Part shown: positions 6,744 through 14,066 of the stretch, piece after piece
Layout of the letters: each line of letters opens with the position of its first letter
How positions within the stretch are numbered: position 1 is the stretch's first letter
Origin: Patescibacteria group bacterium
GTDB lineage: Bacteria > Patescibacteriota > Doudnabacteria > UBA920
DNA length: 44,570 nt
Assembly (NCBI GenBank): GCA_023484515.1
Contig: JAMDAY010000011.1
Coordinates: forward strand, 1-44,570
Direction of reading: 5' to 3'
Position numbers and translations under genes: made by a program
The notes under the pieces: generated by a model
Database searches by the model: none
What the model saw: the letters and a program-made list of their open reading frames with translations, nothing else
What the model was told of the DNA's origin: nothing

Positions 6744-6995
6744 CTACTCCCGAATAATGTTATTCTTTTTTATAAACCTTCTTCCCGCTGCATTTTTCAA
6801 ATACTTTTTACGAAACCGGGCTTCTTCTAAACTAGCAAATTTTTCGCTATAAATCAACTTCCACGGTTTAAATTTGTTAGTGAAAGCAGTAAAACCCTTG
6901 TTGTGTTCGTCCAGTCTTTCTTGCAGAGTTTGACTGGCACTATCAACATAAGTGATTTGAAAGTTTATGCTTCTAAATATATATGCATAAGGCAT
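6744..6995 (-). CDS. GIY-YIG-like endonuclease domain protein
   Basis: An 83-residue single-domain protein of the UPF0213/GIY-YIG type. YAYIFRS at 4-9 corresponds to the GIY half. YVDSASQTLQERLDEHN at 16-32 corresponds to YVGxTxxLxxRLxEHN, with Arg27 as the expected catalytic Arg, and SLEEARFRKKYLK at 55-67 supplies the Glu. The usual YIG glycine is Asp18, so activity is uncertain. The last codons CGG GAG TAG are the first bases of the tRNA-Asn gene, and the stop codon is tRNA positions 8-10. An upstream GTG (7094) in frame would read through a palindrome and is rejected. It may belong to the tRNA insertion history. Confidence 0.7.
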   Translation of the reverse strand: MPYAYIFRSINFQITYVDSASQTLQERLDEHNKGFTAFTNKFKPWKLIYSEKFASLEEARFRKKYLKNAAGRRFIKKNNIIRE

Positions 6996-7006
6996 ATATA
7001 TTGGCA

Positions 7007-7073
7007 CTGAGCTACCCGCCTCGACTCGCGGCGTTAATGCATAAGCCGAGTCGACGCGAGGCGGGCTCCCGAA
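7007..7073 (-). repeat. tRNA 5'-end remnant split by a 51-bp palindromic insertion
   Basis: On the minus strand, TTCGGGAG (7073-7066) and TAGCTCAG (7014-7007) are the two consecutive blocks that begin the intact tRNA-Asn (TTCGGGAG then TAGCTCAG, from 6754). Here they are separated by an imperfect palindrome, 7065-7015, whose ends are CCCGCCTCG and CGAGGCGGG. This looks like a partial tRNA duplication produced when the GIY-YIG segment arrived, later hit by a palindromic repeat. The blocks are directly visible; the history is inference. Confidence 0.5.
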
Positions 7074-7200
7074 CGATATTAAGTTTTGCCTCACTTCTGG
7101 TATTTTATCAAAGTATTAAAATTTTATCAATAGCGCATATTTACCCTTTTTTCCGGAAAAGTGCTACAATTCAGGCATAAATAAGTATTACGTAATATTT

Positions 7201-7554
7201 ATGCCTAAACAACCAAAAATATTTTGGCTGCCCAGGGCAACGGGGATATTGTTTGTTCTGTTTTTGTCCCTGTTCGCGCTTGATGTCTTTGAGGGCAGCA
7301 GCGGGTGGGGGACAGTGGCGGCGCTTTTGGTGCATTTGCTGCCGGCCTTGGTTTTGCTTGCGGCAATAATAATTTCCTGGAAGCATGCCTGGACGGGCGC
7401 GGCCGCCTTTTTCGCGTTTGCGGCTTGTTACGTTTTTCTGGCCGGGCTGCACCGCCCCTGGCAGTGGTACGCGTTTATCCCTTTTCCGGCCGTTGTCATA
7501 GGGATTTTTTTCCTTGCCGACAACCGTGCCGCCAAACCGCATGGCGCCTCTTAA
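7201..7554 (+). CDS. Four-TM membrane protein (DUF7670-like)
   Basis: A 117-residue protein with four predicted membrane segments at about 13-30, 38-60, 67-85 and 91-107. The opening PKIFWLPRATGILFVLFLSL followed by FALDVF is typical of a small family of unknown function common in environmental bacteria (DUF7670-like, by eye). A TACAAT promoter-like box lies about 30 bp upstream (near 7163). No partner gene is evident, and the downstream gene is convergent. Confidence 0.7.
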   Translation: MPKQPKIFWLPRATGILFVLFLSLFALDVFEGSSGWGTVAALLVHLLPALVLLAAIIISWKHAWTGAAAFFAFAACYVFLAGLHRPWQWYAFIPFPAVVIGIFFLADNRAAKPHGAS

Positions 7555-7585
7555 TTTTAATCAAAACGGGCTTGGCCGCAGACCG

Positions 7586-8206
7586 CTAAAGTTTCCCCAC
7601 CAGTTCGGTCCCGGGCTTTAAGGTTTTTTTACCGGGTATCCAGTTAGCCGGGCAGGCTTCGCCCTGGTGCGTTGCCACATATTGCGCGGCCTGCAGTTTA
7701 CGGAACAGTTCGGTTGCCGAACGGCCAATGCTGTTGTCGCTGACTTCCGTGGCTTTTATGGAGCCTTCGGGATCAATAATGAACGTGCTGCGGAAAGCAG
7801 TGCCGTCTTGGGGATTATAAATGCCCAAGTATTTGGATAGTTCTCCGTTATGGTCGGCTGCCATGGGAAATTCCACTTTGCCAATGGCCGGAGAGCTGTC
7901 GTGCCAGGCTAAATGCGCGTAAGCGGTATCCGTACTGACGCTTAATATTTCGGCATTAATTTTTTGGAATTGCAAATACATTCCGGCCAGTTCTTCCAGC
8001 TCAGTCGGACAGACAAAGGTAAAGTCCGCGGGATAAAAAAATAAGACCAGCCATTTGCCTGCATAATCGGACAATTTTCTCTTTTCAATTTGCCCGTCAT
8101 AATAAACGTCCAATTCGCGGTTTGGCAGGCGGGTGTTAATTAAAGCAGGAGAGTGAGGATAATTTTGTTGGTCCATATGAGTAGGGTAAATTGTTAATTC
8201 CTCCAT
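7586..8206 (-). CDS. 2-Cys peroxiredoxin (AhpC/Prx1 family)
   Basis: A 206-residue cytosolic peroxidase that reduces hydrogen peroxide and organic hydroperoxides. FYPADFTFVCPTE carries the peroxidatic Cys66, with Thr63 and the later Arg completing the site. GEACPANW carries the resolving Cys185 in a C-terminal extension, as in typical 2-Cys AhpC enzymes. Length and motif spacing fit the family. An internal ATG (MDQQNY, 8176) would trim ten residues; a TATAAT overlaps the outer ATG and GGAGG follows it, so the shorter start is possible. Its electron donor (AhpF or thioredoxin) is not nearby. Confidence 0.93.
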   Translation of the reverse strand: MEELTIYPTHMDQQNYPHSPALINTRLPNRELDVYYDGQIEKRKLSDYAGKWLVLFFYPADFTFVCPTELEELAGMYLQFQKINAEILSVSTDTAYAHLAWHDSSPAIGKVEFPMAADHNGELSKYLGIYNPQDGTAFRSTFIIDPEGSIKATEVSDNSIGRSATELFRKLQAAQYVATHQGEACPANWIPGKKTLKPGTELVGKL

Positions 8207-8264
8207 TATATTTAACGTAATTGCAGTAAAATAATTTCTTAAATTTTTAATTGCCGCAATTTTA

Positions 8265-8292
8265 AAACGCCCCGCTTTAAGGCGGGGCGTTT
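8265..8292 (-). terminator. Bidirectional terminator hairpin
   Basis: An 11-bp GC-rich stem, AAACGCCCCGC (8265-8275) with its complement at 8282-8292, flanked by A- and T-rich ends. It follows the SurA-N-like gene on the minus strand and precedes the peroxiredoxin gene, so the two are separate transcripts. Confidence 0.8.
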
Positions 8293-8306
8293 GGCAAGCC
8301 GTAAAA

Positions 8307-8990
8307 TTAATAGGTTACGAAAGTTTTTATATTAGCCTTGGAGCGCAAGTCGGTAATTAGCTGGCCGGACTGGTCGCCAAGCTTTTGCTGTTGCAGTTGG
8401 TCCTTAATTTGGGCCTTGGCCGCGTCTTCCTGTCCTTGGGGGAGGGTAATGCCGTTGCTGGTAATGTAAGAATTGACTTCGTCGTCGGAAACCGCAACCT
8501 TGTCGCCCAAAAGTTTTTCCACTTCCTTCTGGATAACAATTTGTTCCTTTAGGCCGTCGCGGGACATATTTTGCGCTGCCAGGGTGTCGTCCAGGGTATG
8601 TCCGTTAACATTGAACTGGTCTTCATATTTTTTCATTTCCTGGTCAATTTCGCCCTGGCTTACGGTAATACCTTTGGCCTTGGCCTCGTTTTGTATCAAT
8701 TGCTTGTTAATCAGCATGTCCAGAGTGTCTTTGCCTCCCTGCTTTTCCAATTCCTTAATTACGGAAAGCCGGGTAATGGGATGGCCGTTGACCGTGGCCG
8801 CAATGAACAGCCCTTTATAGTAGTATCCTATTCCGGCCAGCAGCACCAGGATTGCCAGCACGATTGCGGTAATCCATACTTTTTTTTGTCCGATTATTTT
8901 TTTAAATTTAACCAGGCATTTCTTTTTATTGCCGTTCTCGCTTGCCTCGGCTTTTAGTTCCGCCGGGCTGTTTTGGTTGTTTTCTTGCAT
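8307..8990 (-). CDS. Membrane-anchored SurA N-terminal domain protein
   Basis: A 227-residue protein. A charged cytoplasmic N terminus (1-37) is followed by one membrane span at about 38-58 (ITAIVLAILVLLAGIGYYY). The extracytoplasmic domain begins AATVNGHPITRLSVIKELEK and continues with LINKQLIQNEAKAKGITVSQ and IDQEMKKYEDQF, the pattern of the SurA/PrsA N-terminal chaperone module. No parvulin PPIase domain is visible, so it is probably a chaperone-only foldase for exported proteins. The abundance of secreted proteins encoded at 14-17 kb fits, but a direct link is inference. Confidence 0.82.
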   Translation of the reverse strand: MQENNQNSPAELKAEASENGNKKKCLVKFKKIIGQKKVWITAIVLAILVLLAGIGYYYKGLFIAATVNGHPITRLSVIKELEKQGGKDTLDMLINKQLIQNEAKAKGITVSQGEIDQEMKKYEDQFNVNGHTLDDTLAAQNMSRDGLKEQIVIQKEVEKLLGDKVAVSDDEVNSYITSNGITLPQGQEDAAKAQIKDQLQQQKLGDQSGQLITDLRSKANIKTFVTY

Positions 8991-9139
8991 TTTGGGATAG
9001 TTAAAAATAATGTTTCCTAATTTACATTACCACAGAAAGGCTTTTTATACAATCGGGCCTGTAAATACCCGGCATTTTTCCAGTCTAATATGTTAAAGAC
9101 AGCTTAAAAATAATTGAAAATTGGAACATATGAAAAAAT

Positions 9140-9862
9140 ATGGAGAATATTTTTGAACCTAAGGCGGAACAATTTTACGGCGACAGCCTGAAAATTTTAA
9201 ACAAGTCCAAAGTTCCTTTTTTGGTCGGCGGCACCGTGGCGGTCAGCGCTTATACCGGCATTATCCGGCTGACCAAAGACATGGATATTTTTTGCAAGGC
9301 CGGAGACTACCCCAAAATTCTGGAAGCATTTGCCAAAGCGGGATACAAGACCGAGGTTACGGACGCAAGGTGGCTGGCCAAGGTTTGGCAGGACAAAAAA
9401 TATTTTGACCTGGTTTTTAACTTGCCCAGTTCCCTGACTCCCGTGTCCGAATTATGGTTTAAGGAATCGCAAAACGCAAAAATATTCGGCGTGCCGGTGC
9501 GCCTGCTGCCGCCGACCGAACTGGTTTTTTCCAAGGCCTTCGTCCAGGACCGGCATAAGTACGAAGGGTCGGATGTGGCGCATTTAATCTTAATCAAAAA
9601 AAAAGAAATAAACTGGAAGCGGCTGCTGTCCCACTTGGACCAATATTGGGAAATATTGCTCATCCACCTGCTGAATTTCCGGTTTATTTATCCTTCTGAA
9701 AGGGAAAGCGCGCCCCGCTGGTTAATGGACGAATTGCTTGCCCGCTTGCAAAGGCAAATTAATACTCCGCCTTCGCGAAAAAAAATTTGCCGGGGCCGGC
9801 TGTTCTCCGCCGCTGATTACGAAATTGACGTTAAAGAGTGGGGGTTTTCGGATATCGTATAA
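9140..9862 (+). CDS. Nucleotidyltransferase-fold protein
   Basis: A 240-residue protein. PFLVGGTVAVSAYTGIIRLT followed by KDMDIF at about residues 25-50 has the GG...TxDxD signature of the Pol-beta-like nucleotidyltransferase superfamily, as in AbiEii/MNT-type and related enzymes. The C-terminal half is helical and unassigned. No cognate antitoxin is adjacent, so a toxin role is not supported. It stands alone on the plus strand, diverging from the SurA-N-like gene. Confidence 0.7.
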   Translation: MENIFEPKAEQFYGDSLKILNKSKVPFLVGGTVAVSAYTGIIRLTKDMDIFCKAGDYPKILEAFAKAGYKTEVTDARWLAKVWQDKKYFDLVFNLPSSLTPVSELWFKESQNAKIFGVPVRLLPPTELVFSKAFVQDRHKYEGSDVAHLILIKKKEINWKRLLSHLDQYWEILLIHLLNFRFIYPSERESAPRWLMDELLARLQRQINTPPSRKKICRGRLFSAADYEIDVKEWGFSDIV

Positions 9863-9875
9863 TATGCAGATTAAC

Positions 9876-9960
9876 GCAGATACTGCAAACGGATATTCAC
9901 AGATCACGGACGTAGAGACAGATCTAGACTTGTCCCTACAAGGACAACCATAGGAGCAAA
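9876..9960. repeat. Dispersed repeat (GCAAACGGATATTCACAGAT type) with imperfect palindrome
   Basis: This segment recurs in two pieces at 33449-33475 (GCAAACGGATATTCACGGAT) and 33611-33672. It contains an imperfect palindrome at 9911-9938 whose perfect version is at 33618-33645, and both end in GGAGCAAACAAA or a close variant. Related AACGGATAAACACGGAT words occur at 33431 and 36700. It is a dispersed intergenic repeat family with no coding potential seen. Confidence 0.6.
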
Positions 9961-10013
9961 CAAAAAAATACGTATTATAATACATACTTCAATCTTCAAT
10001 TTTAATCTGCCAT

Positions 10014-10739
10014 ATGCCCGCTAAGGATAGTGTCATAAAAATTGCGGCGGTCAGCGATTTGCATTATCAAAAAAATGCGGATTTTTCGTATAAAAATGTA
10101 TTCGGGGAAATTTCGGAAAAAGCGGATGTTTTGGTCATACCCGGGGATTTGACGGGAACGGGACTTGCGGAGGAGGCAGAAGGACTTGCCGCAGATTTAC
10201 TGGCCTGCCGCATTCCCGTGCTGGGCCTGCTCGGCAACCATGATTATGAATCAGGCCAAGAACGGGAAATAAAAAATATTTTAAAGGATGCAAAAATTCT
10301 GTTTTTAGATGAACAGGTTTTTACCCTTGGCCAGGCAGGGTTTGCCGGAGCCAAAGGTTTTTGCGGAGGGTTTGGCAGTTATATGTTAAGCTCGTATGGT
10401 GAGCCGGCAATTAAGGAATTTGTTAAGGAGGCAATAGATGAGTCTTTGGCATTGGAAAATAATCTTAGGGTTTTAAGCACTAAGCGCAATGTGGCGGTAG
10501 TCCATTACGCGCCAATAACGGATACCATTAAAGGAGAACCTTTGGAAATTTATCCGTTTTTAGGCAGCTCGCGCCTGGCTGAGGTTATTGACCGGTTCAA
10601 CGTGTCCGCAGTATTCCATGGCCATGCCCATCGCGGCGCTTTGGCGGGCCGGACAGCCAAAGGCGCGCCAGTTTACAATTGCAGCTTGGAGCTGCTCCGG
10701 CGCAAACACCGCCAACCTTATGTCTTGGTGGAGATTTAA
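10014..10739 (+). CDS. Calcineurin-like metallophosphoesterase
   Basis: A 241-residue enzyme with all metallophosphoesterase motifs in order: AVSDLHYQK (DxH, about 13-19), VIPGDLTGTG (GDxxG, about 42-49), GLLGNHDYE (GNHD, about 74-78), VVHYAPI (about 160) and FHGHAHRG (GHxH, about 202-206). These bind two metal ions for phosphomonoester or phosphodiester hydrolysis. There is no signal peptide, so it is cytosolic. The substrate cannot be told from sequence. It is preceded by a repeat-rich spacer and followed, after 69 bp, by a membrane protein gene. Confidence 0.9.
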   Translation: MPAKDSVIKIAAVSDLHYQKNADFSYKNVFGEISEKADVLVIPGDLTGTGLAEEAEGLAADLLACRIPVLGLLGNHDYESGQEREIKNILKDAKILFLDEQVFTLGQAGFAGAKGFCGGFGSYMLSSYGEPAIKEFVKEAIDESLALENNLRVLSTKRNVAVVHYAPITDTIKGEPLEIYPFLGSSRLAEVIDRFNVSAVFHGHAHRGALAGRTAKGAPVYNCSLELLRRKHRQPYVLVEI

Positions 10740-10808
10740 AATTAGTAAAAAAATAAATATAGTGTTAAAATAAATTATTAACAATAAATAACTGTTCACA
10801 ACAAAAAT

Positions 10809-11447
10809 ATGACACACAATCAGCATACATTAGGAGCGGTGTTTAAGCATTGGCTGCCTCTGGGCATTGCCATTGTCGTCTTGTCAGGACTAGCATACCT
10901 GGCTACGCAGCAAAATTACCGCTTGTCTGCCAACGACCCCCAAATCCAGATAGCCGAAGACATTTCCAATTCCTTAACCCAAGGCAAGGCGCTGCCGGAC
11001 AATATTGTGCCTCCCAGTCCGACAACGGGAATGGAAGAAAGCCTTTCGCCGTTTTTGGTAATTTACAGCGCAACCGGCACGCCCATTGGGAGTTCGGTAC
11101 AGTTGGACAATAAAATTCCGACCCCGCCCGCCGGCGTGTACGATTACGCCAAGAAGCACGGCATGGACAAGTTTACCTGGGAACCGAAAAAAGGGATAAG
11201 AGTGGCCGCCGTGGCCATGTCCTATAGCGGAACCCAGTCCGGTTTTTTGATAGTCGGCCGCTCGTTAAGGGAAATTGAGAAGCGGGAAAGGCAGCTTTTG
11301 ATAATTTCCCTGGTTGCCATGGCCGCAGCCCTGGTTTTAAGCTTTTTGGCGGCATGGGTAATTGCCAAAATAGACAAGGCCGGGCATGGCCGGCATTTGG
11401 AAGCGGAACACCAGCATAACGGGACGGAGCCGGAACACCGCGCTTGA
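10809..11447 (+). CDS. Two-TM sensor-like membrane protein, function unknown
   Basis: A 212-residue protein. Membrane spans are at about 14-32 and 164-186, enclosing an extracytoplasmic domain of about 130 residues that contains FLVIYSATGTPIGSSVQLDN and VAAVAMSYSGTQSGFLIVGR. This topology and the strand pattern resemble a single sensor (dCache/PAS-like) domain, but no kinase, HAMP or effector follows. The short cytoplasmic tail is His/Glu-rich. It may report to a separate partner or simply be an envelope protein. No family is recognised with confidence. Confidence 0.65.
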   Translation: MTHNQHTLGAVFKHWLPLGIAIVVLSGLAYLATQQNYRLSANDPQIQIAEDISNSLTQGKALPDNIVPPSPTTGMEESLSPFLVIYSATGTPIGSSVQLDNKIPTPPAGVYDYAKKHGMDKFTWEPKKGIRVAAVAMSYSGTQSGFLIVGRSLREIEKRERQLLIISLVAMAAALVLSFLAAWVIAKIDKAGHGRHLEAEHQHNGTEPEHRA

Positions 11448-11515
11448 TGATAAAATTTCCGGCCACTATTAGCCAATCTTAACCTACTGACCATGAAAAG
11501 GAATGATTCGGGTCC

Positions 11516-11746
11516 TTAGCGGGATGTCGCCGGCATATAAAAAACCTTAAAAATAAACTCCAGGCCTGCAAATGGCTTGGAGTTTTTACTGTAGTCGTTT
11601 GTAGGAACAGCCATTTGCCAATACGCGCCCAAGCCAATATTTTTTTTATTTGCCAATTTTAAGACCATGGTGGCCATGCGGAGATAAGTATTTTTTTTAG
11701 CCCGGAACGCAGCAAGAATTTTTATTTTCTGAATAACCATGCGCAT
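11516..11746 (-). CDS. Doubtful small ORF
   Basis: A 76-residue frame (MRMVIQKIKILAAFRAKKNT...) with no recognised family and no SD. Its last third runs through the hairpin at 11555-11585, which argues against translation of the full frame. The amino-acid composition is basic and not obviously spurious. It is listed only because it fills the gap between two plus-strand genes. Confidence 0.2.
   Translation of the reverse strand: MRMVIQKIKILAAFRAKKNTYLRMATMVLKLANKKNIGLGAYWQMAVPTNDYSKNSKPFAGLEFIFKVFYMPATSR
11555..11587 (+). terminator. Terminator-like hairpin
   Basis: AAACTCCAGGCC (11555-11566) pairs with GGCTTGGAGTTT (11574-11585) with one G·T pair, and is followed by TTT-A on the plus strand. 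It is about 105 bp after the two-TM protein gene and is likely its terminator. Confidence 0.6.
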
Positions 11747-11840
11747 TATTTTTTTTCCAGTAAGCGGTTAAAAGCGGAGGCGTCGTTGTATAGTGAAAAT
11801 AGTTATCTATTTTCCATCGTTACATTTAAAGGCCGCACAT

Positions 11841-12368
11841 ATGAAAAAATCCATTATTATTCCAATAATAATCCTGGTGGCTGCGGGAGCGATATTAATT
11901 TACGTGATCCCCCGGAATAAGTCTTCCAATAATTCCGCCGGCACCTCCGGGAACAATACGCAAAATTTACCTTCAAGCAGTTTAAACCAGCCAGGTATGT
12001 TTGGGAGCGGTTCAAACATGCAAAGCGATTCCGGCCAGGGCGGGATAGTCATTAAATCCCTGGATATGCCGCAGGCAGGGTTTGCGGTAATCCAGCAGGA
12101 CAATAACGGCCAGCCCGGGAACGTTTTGGGTTCCAGCCAGCTATTGCAGACCGGTACGAATTCCATGGTCCAGGTGCCCACCAGCGTTCCACTGACGCCG
12201 GGGATGAGTTATTTCGTGTCCATTTATGACAACAGCGCCAACCAAAGCACTTTTGTCCAGGATGCGGACAAGATAATTTCTGACCAAAAAGGGGTTGCTT
12301 TAACCCAGCAGTTTACCGCGCCCCAGCAACCCCAACCGTCCAGCGCCATGCCGCCGACAGGGCAATAA
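11841..12368 (+). CDS. Membrane-anchored secreted protein (DUF7282-like)
   Basis: A 175-residue protein. It starts MKKSIIIPIIILVAAGAILI, a signal-anchor, followed by a Ser/Asn/Gly-rich linker (about 25-75). A beta-rich domain comes next (AGFAVIQQDNNGQPGNVLGS, then VQVPTSVPLTPGMSYFVSIY), resembling the extracellular DUF7282 fold in which a charge or bond statement is made about polymer surfaces; the function is unknown. The end is Gln/Pro-rich. I use the ATG at 11841 because the signal-anchor begins there; the longer frame from 11793 would bury it. The protein is predicted to face outside the cytoplasm. Confidence 0.65.
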   Translation: MKKSIIIPIIILVAAGAILIYVIPRNKSSNNSAGTSGNNTQNLPSSSLNQPGMFGSGSNMQSDSGQGGIVIKSLDMPQAGFAVIQQDNNGQPGNVLGSSQLLQTGTNSMVQVPTSVPLTPGMSYFVSIYDNSANQSTFVQDADKIISDQKGVALTQQFTAPQQPQPSSAMPPTGQ

Positions 12369-12398
12369 GAAATCTAAATGACCAATTATGAGGTTGTT

Positions 12399-12434
12399 AA
12401 ATTAAATCCGCTTGAGTAAGGCGGATTTAATTTT
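12399..12434 (+). terminator. Terminator hairpin
   Basis: A 13-bp AT-rich stem topped by GCGG/CCGC: AAATTAAATCCGC (12399-12411) with its complement 12421-12433, then TTTT. It follows the DUF7282-like gene by 30 bp. Confidence 0.7.
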
Positions 12435-12620
12435 AAGCCAGAAAATAAATTTTCACCTGGAATCAACCAAAAAATAATTTGGCAAAACTCTTGAACTTTT
12501 AACGCGGCTTTTGTTAAAATTAAAACTAATCATCCGCCTTTATATTAAATATTAAACCTGGCAATAAACCTGACAATTAACCCTCCACGGCGCATGATTG
12601 GTTTTAAAGGGTAAAATATA

Positions 12621-13955
12621 ATGAACAAAACCTTTTTAAAAAACCAAATTTTTAAGATTAAAAATTATTTCCAAAACAACACAAAATTATTCGCGGCGAT
12701 AGCGTTAATTTTAATACTTGCAGGGGCGGCGCAGATCCAGGAAGACAGGTTGTCTTTGTCCCAACCGGAGCCCCAATCCTCCGGCCAGGCCTCTTCTTCA
12801 ATAACGCTGGCCAGCCAAAATAACGTGGATGTGGCAAAGCTGTCCCAAATTGGCGATTACAGCGGCCTGCCCGTAAGCAAGGTTGATTACTTTCCCGTTG
12901 ACAACGCCCAGGGAACTGCAATTTTATTGCCCCAGTTCCATCGCGATCCCACCACGACCAGTACCCAGGATCCCCTGAACGACAATGCGCAGGCCAACCA
13001 GGAACAAACCTTGCCTATTTTGCGCGCGCTTGACCAGAACGGGGTAAGCTTGATTATGGTGGAAGGGGACTTGGCCGGTCCGGTGCCGCAGGATAAAATT
13101 GATTCCCTAAAAACGGAAATCGCAGCCCGCGACAAGTTTGAAACGGACTGGAAGAATTTTAAAGGGCAGCTGCAAGGCAGCAGCCTTAATCCATCGGTTG
13201 TCAGTTCTCTGCAAGCCAGCATGGACCAGCAGGCATCTGCCGTGGACAGGGACATAATTGTCAAGTACGGGGCGCCATACGTACTTAAGGCAGAAGGATC
13301 CGATTCCATTCTGGTAGGCGCGGAAGACCAGGCAACCTTGGACAAATGTACGGACATAATTAGAAATTACGTCTATTTGCAAGACCGCCTAAACCAAGTC
13401 CAGCAAGGCCAGCAGCCGGCTTCCATGCCTTCCGCTTCCATTGGCGCAGCCAATCCTAACATACAAAGCCTCATTCAGCAGCTTATGGGTTCTACCAATA
13501 CGCCTGCCGCCCAGCTTGCCGCATTGCAATACCAAGTGAACCAGAAAGGTGATACTTCATTATCCCAATCCTTGCAGGGTTTGGAACAAGATTTGTCAAA
13601 TGTGCAAAATAGCATGCAGGCCGCTACCGCAGCTGCGGTTTCTTCCAGTGCCGGTTCTTCTACCGCGCCTTCGCGCGCGAATAATCCTTACAGCAATATT
13701 AGCGATCCGGCCGTCTTGCAAAATATGCTGAACCAGTCCCAGCAGGACATTAACCAGTGGGTTATTGGGGAACGGAACAAAGAAGCCGCGCAGAATTTTG
13801 CGCAAGCGTTAAAAACTTACGGCAAGTCCGTGGGCGCCATTCAATTCGGCGCAGGCCACGAAGACGGCCTGGTAAGCGAATTGAACAAACAAAATTTGAA
13901 CGTAATCGTGATTACAACCAATGAAGTTGCTTCCCAGCCAAACCCGGTAGTATAA
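12621..13955 (+). CDS. Membrane-anchored TraB/Tiki-like protein
   Basis: A 444-residue protein. One N-terminal membrane span lies at about 22-38. A Tiki/TraB-EreA-like fold is suggested by ILLPQFHRD (His107), a helix, then SLIMVEGD (Glu148). At the end, GERNKEAAQNFAQALKTYGK (384-402) is followed by IQFGAGHEDGLVSEL, with His413 in GAGH. The R(N/D)xxxA helix, the GAGHxxG loop and the final strand VIVIT are the C-terminal hallmarks of TraB/PrgY/GumN proteins. A Gln/Ser/Ala-rich insertion (about 255-380) separates the halves. Family members are proposed metal-dependent hydrolases. The active site faces outward if the anchor is a signal-anchor. The family call is by motif only. Confidence 0.6.
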   Translation: MNKTFLKNQIFKIKNYFQNNTKLFAAIALILILAGAAQIQEDRLSLSQPEPQSSGQASSSITLASQNNVDVAKLSQIGDYSGLPVSKVDYFPVDNAQGTAILLPQFHRDPTTTSTQDPLNDNAQANQEQTLPILRALDQNGVSLIMVEGDLAGPVPQDKIDSLKTEIAARDKFETDWKNFKGQLQGSSLNPSVVSSLQASMDQQASAVDRDIIVKYGAPYVLKAEGSDSILVGAEDQATLDKCTDIIRNYVYLQDRLNQVQQGQQPASMPSASIGAANPNIQSLIQQLMGSTNTPAAQLAALQYQVNQKGDTSLSQSLQGLEQDLSNVQNSMQAATAAAVSSSAGSSTAPSRANNPYSNISDPAVLQNMLNQSQQDINQWVIGERNKEAAQNFAQALKTYGKSVGAIQFGAGHEDGLVSELNKQNLNVIVITTNEVASQPNPVV

Positions 13956-13962
13956 TAAAAAA

Positions 13963-13999
13963 GAAGGGCAGCTGGGTCACCAAACTTAAGTTGCCCTTC
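13963..13999 (+). terminator. Terminator hairpin
   Basis: GAAGGGCA (13963-13970) pairs with TGCCCTTC (13992-13999), with a secondary AACTTAAGTT palindrome in the loop. It begins 8 bp after the TraB/Tiki-like stop codon. Confidence 0.65.
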
Positions 14000-14040
14000 C
14001 CTTGTGGTTATCCTTCTTAAAATAAATCATCGGAAAGTAA

Positions 14041-14062
14041 GCCGCCCGGAATAGGGCGGCCT
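14041..14062 (-). terminator. Terminator of the Gly/Tyr-rich gene
   Basis: GCCGCCC (14041-14047) with GGGCGGC (14054-14060). On the minus strand it starts a few bases after the stop codon at 14067 and is followed by TTACTTT. Confidence 0.7.
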
Positions 14063-14066
14063 TTTA

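Larger units (their letters stand above)
6146..6753 (-). tRNA. tRNA-Asn(GUU), interrupted by a group I intron
   Basis: The two exons are 6753-6720 (34 nt) and 6186-6146 (41 nt). Joined, they give a complete 75-nt cloverleaf: acceptor TCGGGAG/CTCCCGA, D stem GCTC/GAGC, anticodon stem ATCGG/CCGAT with loop CTGTTAA (anticodon GTT), variable GGGTC, T arm GTGGG-TTCGAAT-CCCAC, discriminator G, and an encoded CCA. The intron lies between U35 and U36, inside the anticodon. Neither exon is functional alone, so splicing is required to decode Asn codons unless another tRNA-Asn exists elsewhere. The downstream terminator is at 6117-6135. The identity is secure from the cloverleaf; the boundary is fixed by the U-before/G-at-end rule. 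Confidence 0.93.

Noticed and set aside
7007-7073. A second functional tRNA on the minus strand
   Set aside because: Only the first ~16 tRNA bases are present and they are split by a palindrome; no anticodon or T arm follows.
9140-9862. AbiE-type toxin
   Set aside because: The nucleotidyltransferase signature is present, but no AbiEi-like partner is adjacent.
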